DNA from: Bacteroidia bacterium
Lineage (GTDB): Bacteria > Bacteroidota > Bacteroidia > 2-12-FULL-35-15
Length of the DNA stretch: 36,197 bases
NCBI GenBank assembly: GCA_016786925.1
Contig: JAEUTU010000011.1
Span: 1 to 36,197 of the forward strand
Direction of reading: 5' to 3'
Program-made: the position numbers and the translations under genes
The notes under the pieces: generated by a model
What the model was told of the DNA's origin: nothing
What the model saw: only the letters and a program-made list of their open reading frames with translations
Databases searched by the model: none
Part shown: positions 32,196 to 36,197 of the stretch, in pieces
Layout of the letters: the number at the start of each line of letters is the position of its first letter
Position numbering within the stretch: the first letter of the stretch is position 1

Positions 32196-32936
32196 TTAGA
32201 TGGCTTTTGCTTCGTTGTGTAACAACTCGATCAATTTTTCAGGAGTGGATGCATCAATAAATTTACATTCAGTACGTCCTTTTGCTAATTCATAGGAAGT
32301 AATGTTTGTTAATTTATCAGTAGCAACTGCAGGCACCACTTGTAATGGCTTTGTACGTGCACTCATGATTCCTTTCATGTTCGGAATACGTTGTTCTGCC
32401 ATTCCTTTATTAGCAGATAGAACAAGTGGTAAAGCACATTCTACTACCTCTGTTCCTCCGTCAATATCATGCTCTATTGTTGCAACACCGCCAGCCACAT
32501 CTAATTTGGTAGCCAATGATACATATGGTAAATTCATTAACTCTGCCAACATTGCGCCTACCATTGAACCATTATAATTGATGGTTTCTTTTCCGGCCAT
32601 AATTAGATCAAATCCTTTGTCTTTTGCATAAGCAGCAATTTGTTCTGCTACAGCAAAGGCATCATTTGGTTCTGCATCTATACGTACAGCATCATCAGCA
32701 CCAATGGCTAATCCTTTTCGGATAGTAGCTTCGCTATCAGCTGCACCAACGTGTAGAATAGTAACATTTCCTCCTTGTGCCTCTTTTAACTCAAGAGCAC
32801 GAACCAATGCATACCATTCATCGTATGGGTTGATCACAAATTGAACGCCTGCCGCATTAAAAGTGCTGTTATCTGCCGAAAAAGCAATTTTAGTGGTTGT
32901 ATCAGGCACATTGCTTATACAAACTAATATTTTCAT
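32196..32936 (-). CDS. etfB: Electron transfer flavoprotein beta subunit
   Basis: AMP-binding partner of EtfA. Typical elements are the start MKILVCISNVPDTT, INPYDEWYALVRALELKE, the VTILHVGAADSEATIRKGLAIGADDAVRID block and DLIMAGKETINYNGSMVGAMLAELMNLPYVSLATKLD. The region ending LPLVLSANKGMAEQRIPNMKGIMSARTKPLQV corresponds to the recognition loop that contacts dehydrogenases. The length of 246 is standard. First gene of the etfB-etfA-nuclease-transporter-thyA run, with a TAAATTTG box 38 bases upstream. Confidence 0.96.
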   Translation of the reverse strand: MKILVCISNVPDTTTKIAFSADNSTFNAAGVQFVINPYDEWYALVRALELKEAQGGNVTILHVGAADSEATIRKGLAIGADDAVRIDAEPNDAFAVAEQIAAYAKDKGFDLIMAGKETINYNGSMVGAMLAELMNLPYVSLATKLDVAGGVATIEHDIDGGTEVVECALPLVLSANKGMAEQRIPNMKGIMSARTKPLQVVPAVATDKLTNITSYELAKGRTECKFIDASTPEKLIELLHNEAKAI

Positions 32937-32974
32937 CTTTTATCTTGTTTTTATGTGAATTTTTAAACGAAGCG

Positions 32975-32982
32975 CAAATTTA
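32975..32982 (-). promoter_or_regulatory. Putative -7 promoter box of etfB-etfA
   Basis: Reads TAAATTTG on the minus strand, matching TAnnTTTG, 38 bases before the etfB ATG. No -33 TTG at the normal spacing. Confidence 0.5.
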
Positions 32983-32992
32983 ACAATATCTG

Positions 32993-33018
32993 CCATAAAA
33001 AAAAATGAATTTTTATGG
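32993..33018 (-). terminator. AT-rich hairpin after the beta-barrel pair
   Basis: CCATAAAAA and TTTTTATGG form a 9-base stem around an 8-base loop, 29 bases past the stop at 33047. The stem is AT-rich, and it overlaps the likely upstream promoter region of etfB, so this call is weak. Confidence 0.3.
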
Positions 33019-33046
33019 GGTTTTGCAAGAAAAAATGGGCTGCTTT

Positions 33047-33733
33047 CTAAAATTGAAATCCTACCATACCCGACAAACAAAAATACTGTGGGTATTGTTT
33101 ATTTAAGAAGTTGTAATTGCCGTTTATTTCAAGGCTTAAAAGGTGATCCCGGATGCTTATTTCATAGCCTGTTGCCAAGCCAAGCCCATAGCCTAGTGCT
33201 GTTATATTCTTGCTAATATTGTTATTTATTTCACTGTATTGTCCTGAATTGAGTTGCGAGCCATATTCCTTTATTTTTTCAGTATATGTAAGAATGATAA
33301 AATGTGTTTGAGGTATGAAGAACAGATGCCGGATATTTATTTTGCTGCCAATTGAAGTGGTGAAGTGGTGAAAGCTAATTTTGCTGTCAGCTTGAAATGC
33401 GGAGCTGTTAAAGTTTTCTCCGGTTTTCACCTGTAGAGAAGAGTGGATAGAGCTGAAATGATATGTTTCTGATAGATAGATGTGGATGTTTTTAGAAAAT
33501 TGACGGGTAAAGCAAAGTTTTAGAGCAGGAGAAATGCTACTTGTGTCGGAAAAATTGATCTTTCTTTCGTAATAGCTATAGTGAGATACGCTTTTGTAAT
33601 TATTGTGTGAAGTATTGATCCAGTTGGTATAGGTTACTCCGGCCTCTATTTTAAAATGTTTTGTGCTGTCATTTGTTGCAAATGTCAGAGGGGTAATGAA
33701 GAGAAAAAGTAAAAATGCAAATGTATGTTTCAT
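33047..33733 (-). CDS. Probable outer-membrane beta-barrel protein (second of a pair)
   Basis: Signal peptide MKHTFAFLLFLFITPLTFA. The mature protein is rich in amphipathic strands with many aromatic, Ser and His residues (KIEAGVTYTNWINTSHNNYKS, ISPALKLCFTRQF, IHIYLSETYHFSSIH) and ends in the strand FCLSGMVGFQF with terminal Phe, as outer-membrane barrels do. No named family is recognised. Its ATG overlaps the upstream stop as TAATG, so translation is coupled. The similar plan of the upstream protein (GVTYTNW versus GINYTFWN, SPALKL versus SPFIKL) suggests diverged paralogs. Confidence 0.65.
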   Translation of the reverse strand: MKHTFAFLLFLFITPLTFATNDSTKHFKIEAGVTYTNWINTSHNNYKSVSHYSYYERKINFSDTSSISPALKLCFTRQFSKNIHIYLSETYHFSSIHSSLQVKTGENFNSSAFQADSKISFHHFTTSIGSKINIRHLFFIPQTHFIILTYTEKIKEYGSQLNSGQYSEINNNISKNITALGYGLGLATGYEISIRDHLLSLEINGNYNFLNKQYPQYFCLSGMVGFQF

Positions 33734-34434
33734 TAGAATTTTATCCCCAGATGAGTACTAGAGTTCATAATATTGGCTTTCGAATAGGAGCATAATGAAT
33801 ATGCTGTTTTAAATTCCCAATAAATGGGGACTGTTTTTATTGTGAAATTATATCCAATTGTTATTCCTGCTCCGCCCGCAATTGCGAAACTGCTTTCTTT
33901 GATATTGGTTGTTTTTTCATTCATTCCCGAATCAATAGAAGATCCTTCTATTCTTTCATTCAGATAAATAAAATCGATATTTAGCCCAGTCCTGCTGTAA
34001 AAATGACCGATATTGAAATGTGGACCCAGTTCAACGTTTGCATGGATGGGTGAAATGGTATAGTTAAATCGGCTTGTTTTTTTATAACTACCAGATGGAG
34101 ATGAAATAAATGTTTCAGCATTTTGCTGATAGAGCAATTTGCTGTAAAATAAATTTATAGCAGTGAAAAATTTTATTTTTTTTCTAGATCCATTTTCAAA
34201 ATAGAGTTTTATAAAAGGAGATGGTGTGGCTGTTGTATTAAGTGCAATAGTGGAGTTTGATAAGTCTATTCCATGATACGCTGCATTATGTTGATTTAGA
34301 TCATTTTTGTTTACATTCCAAAATGTATAATTTATTCCAATTCCTACCCCCATTTTTATGGTGCTATCTTTTTGTGCATAGATATTGAATGTAATCAGGA
34401 TGCTTAGGAGTGATATTTTGGTCTGAAAATTCAT
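33733..34434 (-). CDS. Probable outer-membrane beta-barrel protein (first of a pair)
   Basis: Signal peptide over about 20 residues (MNFQTKISLLSILITFNIYAQ). It is followed by strands such as MGVGIGINYTFWN, SPFIKLYFENGSRKKIKFFTAINLFYSKL, YTISPIHANVELGPHFNIGHFYSRTGLNIDFIY and FAIAGGAGITIGYNFTIK. The end is THLGIKF with terminal Phe. This is the look of an 8-10 strand porin-like barrel. It is unidentified and probably a distant paralog of the gene it overlaps by one base. It is divergent from the DUF4290 gene; no clear promoter box is seen on this strand. Confidence 0.65.
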   Translation of the reverse strand: MNFQTKISLLSILITFNIYAQKDSTIKMGVGIGINYTFWNVNKNDLNQHNAAYHGIDLSNSTIALNTTATPSPFIKLYFENGSRKKIKFFTAINLFYSKLLYQQNAETFISSPSGSYKKTSRFNYTISPIHANVELGPHFNIGHFYSRTGLNIDFIYLNERIEGSSIDSGMNEKTTNIKESSFAIAGGAGITIGYNFTIKTVPIYWEFKTAYSLCSYSKANIMNSSTHLGIKF

Positions 34435-34499
34435 TTACAATGAGCAATGTACATAAAATATATATCGCATTCAATAGCTGTTTTTTATAATTTATTATG

Positions 34500-34507
34500 T
34501 ACCTTTG
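34500..34507 (+). promoter_or_regulatory. Putative -7 promoter box of the DUF4290 gene
   Basis: TACCTTTG matches TAnnTTTG, 42 bases before the ATG at 34550. There is no -33 TTG at standard spacing. Confidence 0.5.
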
Positions 34508-34549
34508 ATTTCCTTTGTAAAGGATATACTACCTCAAAAAATACATTAG

Positions 34550-35242
34550 ATGGAATATAATACGAGTCTGCCACGACTGATTATCCCCGAATATGGCAGA
34601 AACATTCAAAAGATGATAGACTTCGCGATCACAGTTGCTGATAGAGAAGAACGTAACAAAGTAGCACGTGCCATTATTGATGTAATGGGACAGTTAAATC
34701 CGCATTTGCGTGATGTGACCGATTTCAAACATAAACTTTGGGATCATTTATTCATTATCTCAGATTTTAAACTGGATGTGGATTCGCCTTATCCAAAGCC
34801 TACTCCTGAAACATTTCAGACAAAACCTGAATTATTAAAATACCCTAGTAATGATATCCGTTACAAACACTATGGTAAAACAGTAGAACGTATCATTGAA
34901 AAAGCAAAAGAATATCCGGAAGGAGATGAGCGTAATGCCCTGGTAGTTCAAATTGCCAATCTTATGAAGCGTTCTTATCTTAATTGGAATAGAGATAGCG
35001 TAAGTGATGATGTGATCTTAAATCAGTTGGAAGAGTTATCAAAAGGTCAGTTGAAATTGTCAGAGAGCAGCCTGTTAAGAAGTACACAAACGTTTGTACA
35101 ACGCAACAATAACAATAATAATAACAATCAGCACAGAGGGGATAGAGATAAGAAAAGAAATAATGGTGGAGGGAAGCCGCATAATAACAATCCGCATCGC
35201 CACAAGAACAATAATCAGAATTTTAAGCGTAAGCCATTCTAA
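34550..35242 (+). CDS. DUF4290 protein with Asn-rich basic tail
   Basis: Residues 1-180 match the Bacteroidota-specific DUF4290: MEYNTSLPRLIIPEYGRNIQKMIDFAITVADREERNKVARAIIDVMGQLNPHLRD, DFKHKLWDHLFIISDFKLDVDSPYP and ANLMKRSYLNWNRDSVSD. The domain is helical and cytosolic. The last 50 residues are low-complexity, rich in Asn, His, Lys, Arg and Gly, including a run of eight Asn, and would be disordered and possibly RNA-binding. The function is unknown. It is monocistronic, with a promoter box upstream and a strong terminator immediately after the stop. Confidence 0.88.
   Translation: MEYNTSLPRLIIPEYGRNIQKMIDFAITVADREERNKVARAIIDVMGQLNPHLRDVTDFKHKLWDHLFIISDFKLDVDSPYPKPTPETFQTKPELLKYPSNDIRYKHYGKTVERIIEKAKEYPEGDERNALVVQIANLMKRSYLNWNRDSVSDDVILNQLEELSKGQLKLSESSLLRSTQTFVQRNNNNNNNNQHRGDRDKKRNNGGGKPHNNNPHRHKNNNQNFKRKPF
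35105..35128 (+). repeat. AAC/AAT triplet run encoding poly-Asn
   Basis: Eight consecutive AAY codons encode eight Asn residues in the tail of the DUF4290 protein. Such a triplet run can change length by slippage without breaking the frame. Confidence 0.8.
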
Positions 35243-35281
35243 ATAAAAAAAGCCTCACAATTTGTGAGGCTTTTTTTATTT
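35241..35281. terminator. Bidirectional terminator after the DUF4290 gene
   Basis: The arms 35241-35260 and 35262-35281 are exact reverse complements over 20 bases. The functional hairpin is GCCTCAC with GTGAGGC, flanked by an A-run on one side and a T-run on the other. It serves both the DUF4290 gene and the convergent Cys/Lys-rich gene. Confidence 0.85.
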
Positions 35282-35296
35282 GGAAGGATATGATCC

Positions 35297-35590
35297 TTAT
35301 TTTTTCTCTTCAGTGTGAGAAGCACCTTTTTTGCAGCAAGATTTTGCTTCACCTGCTTTTGCTTCACCAGAGCAAGCTTTTGCTTCAGCTCCTTTTGCTT
35401 CACCAGAACAAGCTTTAGCGCTTCCTTCTTTTTTGCAGCAAGATTTTTCATCTTTCTTCTTTTTGTCATCACCTTTTTTCTCTTCACCACCTAAAGTGAT
35501 TACAGTTGAATTAGTGATCGTAGCAATTGAGTTTGCTGATGCAGCACCTACAACTCCTGTGAATGCTAACAATAAAAATAATTTTTTCAT
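35297..35590 (-). CDS. Secreted Cys/Lys-rich repeat protein
   Basis: Signal peptide MKKLFLLLAFTGVVGAASA, then a 78-residue mature protein. A short hydrophobic part (NSIATITNSTVITLGG) is followed by an acidic-basic stretch (GEEKKGDDKKKKDEKS) and a repeat region in which CCKK blocks bracket two 12-residue units, CSGEAKGAEAKA and CSGEAKAGEAKS. Six Cys in 45 residues plus His suggest metal binding or disulfide cross-linking. This is inference, since no family is recognised beyond similar small Bacteroidota proteins. Other frames on both strands here are also open, but only this one has a signal peptide and a conventional start. It is convergent with the DUF4290 gene. Confidence 0.75.
   Translation of the reverse strand: MKKLFLLLAFTGVVGAASANSIATITNSTVITLGGEEKKGDDKKKKDEKSCCKKEGSAKACSGEAKGAEAKACSGEAKAGEAKSCCKKGASHTEEKK
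35357..35428. repeat. Two 36-base tandem repeats inside the Cys/Lys-rich gene
   Basis: The sequence around GCTTCACCAG recurs at a 36-base offset (35361 and 35397), with minor differences such as AGCAAG versus AACAAG. It encodes the 12-residue CSGEAK units. A separate block, TTTGCAGCAAGATTTT, occurs on both sides and encodes the two CCKK motifs. Confidence 0.75.
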
Positions 35591-35690
35591 TTGATATTGG
35601 TTTAAGGTTTTAGTTTTCAGTTTAATTACACAATAAAAGTACCAAAAAAATGGCTCAAAAAAAATGATTTGCTCTTAATTATTGTTAAAA

Positions 35691-36197
35691 TTAATTAAAA
35701 GTGGCGATAACGGTTTCGTTGCCCTTTACTTTTTGCTCTAATCCTACTTTTACCTTTACTGTGGTTGGTAAAAGCAAATCGACACGGGAGCCAAACTTGA
35801 TAAATCCAAACTCACTTCCTTGAACTGCCTGGTCGCCATCTTTACAATAGAATACGATCCTGCGTGCAAGCGCTCCTGCGATTTGACGGAATAGAACTTC
35901 TTGTCCATTCTTATGTTGAACAACAATAGTGGTTCTCTCGTTATCGGTTGATGATTTTGGATGCCAAGCAACCAAAAATAAGCCCGGGTGATATTTAGCA
36001 TATTTTACAATTCCTCCGATCGGGAATCTGTTCACATGCACGTTGATAGGCGACATGAAAATAGAGATCTGTAAACGCTTTTCTTTGAAATATTCAGTTT
36101 CCATTACTTCTTCGATCACCACTACCTTACCATCAGCAGGAGCTGTGATCGTGTTGTCATCGATGATGATCTTACGGGCAGGGTTTCTGAAAAACTG
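35691..36197 (-). CDS. psd: Phosphatidylserine decarboxylase (C-terminal part; N-terminus beyond the window)
   Basis: The frame is open to the window edge and gives 168 residues starting QFFRNPARKI. It contains the family blocks FFRNP, APADGKVVVIEEV, ISIFMSPINVHVNRFPIGG, NERTTIV and EFGFIKFGSRVDLLLP. The Gly-Ser in FGSRVD is the self-cleavage site that creates the pyruvoyl cofactor. The enzyme forms phosphatidylethanolamine from phosphatidylserine at the inner membrane. The short spacing suits the compact Psd type of about 220 residues, so about 50 residues are missing. A GTG at 36122 gives a shorter apparent frame but would remove conserved sequence, so it is rejected. Confidence 0.93.
   Translation of the reverse strand, partial: QFFRNPARKIIIDDNTITAPADGKVVVIEEVMETEYFKEKRLQISIFMSPINVHVNRFPIGGIVKYAKYHPGLFLVAWHPKSSTDNERTTIVVQHKNGQEVLFRQIAGALARRIVFYCKDGDQAVQGSEFGFIKFGSRVDLLLPTTVKVKVGLEQKVKGNETVIATFN

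Noticed and set aside
35104..35130. The AAC/AAT run read as a possible CRISPR-like or mobile-element repeat
   Set aside because: It is a simple in-frame codon run encoding Asn, with no spacers, flanking duplications or transposase.
35239..35490. An 83-residue Lys-rich frame on the minus strand overlapping the Cys/Lys-rich gene
   Set aside because: It is a frame-shifted reading of the repetitive DNA, has no signal peptide, and runs across the bidirectional terminator.
35331..35594. An 87-residue plus-strand frame made of FASPEQA-like repeats
   Set aside because: It is the antisense reading of the tandem repeats of the real gene on the minus strand.

Overview
The window is a piece of a Bacteroidota (CFB group) chromosome. 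The evidence is the type IX secretion and gliding genes (GldJ, PorP/SprF-like, PorU, PorV), four secreted proteins with type A sorting domains, starts without Shine-Dalgarno sequences but with Bacteroidota-type TAnnTTTG -7 boxes close upstream, and lineage-typical genes (DUF4290 protein, YtxJ, bifunctional nuclease, etfBA). The DNA is AT-rich. No rRNA, tRNA, insertion sequence, phage or CRISPR array is visible. The genus cannot be fixed from the sequence alone.

Layout. Position 1-612 (minus) holds the first codons of an unidentified gene and cytidine deaminase. Position 823-8883 (plus) is a tightly packed eight-gene unit: an arylsulfotransferase-fold secreted protein, a two-domain sugar-binding-like secreted protein, a CotH-kinase/lamin-tail secreted protein, a small lipoprotein, a YD-repeat-like secreted protein, a VTC-type polyphosphate polymerase domain protein, a DUF4956 membrane protein and a DUF2490 outer-membrane protein. 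I regard this as the most interesting system here: a possible cell-surface phosphorylation or polyphosphate-linked machine. Position 9097-10077 is a MORN-repeat secreted protein. Position 10259-11941 (minus) carries an outer-membrane protein and lipoyl synthase. Position 12010-13074 is a thiol-redox group: OsmC, convergent with an operon of two tiny paralogous Cys-lipoproteins and YtxJ. Two of these starts or genes depend on reading below the usual ORF size limit. Uracil-DNA glycosylase is at 13228, a secreted alpha/beta hydrolase at 13958-15325, a helical orphan at 15625 and the YidC insertase at 17206.

Position 19151-27710 is the type IX secretion locus. A small lipoprotein, gldJ and a porP-type gene lie on the minus strand, divergent from porU-porV on the plus strand. 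ispF follows. The minus-strand block 28260-32936 is etfB-etfA-bifunctional nuclease-nucleoside transporter-thyA, linking electron transfer and thymidylate supply. Two translationally coupled beta-barrel proteins lie at 33047-34434. A DUF4290 protein, a repetitive Cys/Lys-rich secreted protein and the 3' part of phosphatidylserine decarboxylase complete the window.

How the parts connect. The secreted proteins at 823, 2519, 3533 and 13958 are predicted clients of the PorU/PorV sortase machinery encoded at 22542-27710. Several genes were given later starts than the longest reading frame (yidC, porU, porP, ung, osmC, ytxJ, lipA and the beta-barrel at 11165), because the longer frames begin at TTG or GTG or run across a -7 promoter box. 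All family calls come from reading motifs by eye; no database search was run.
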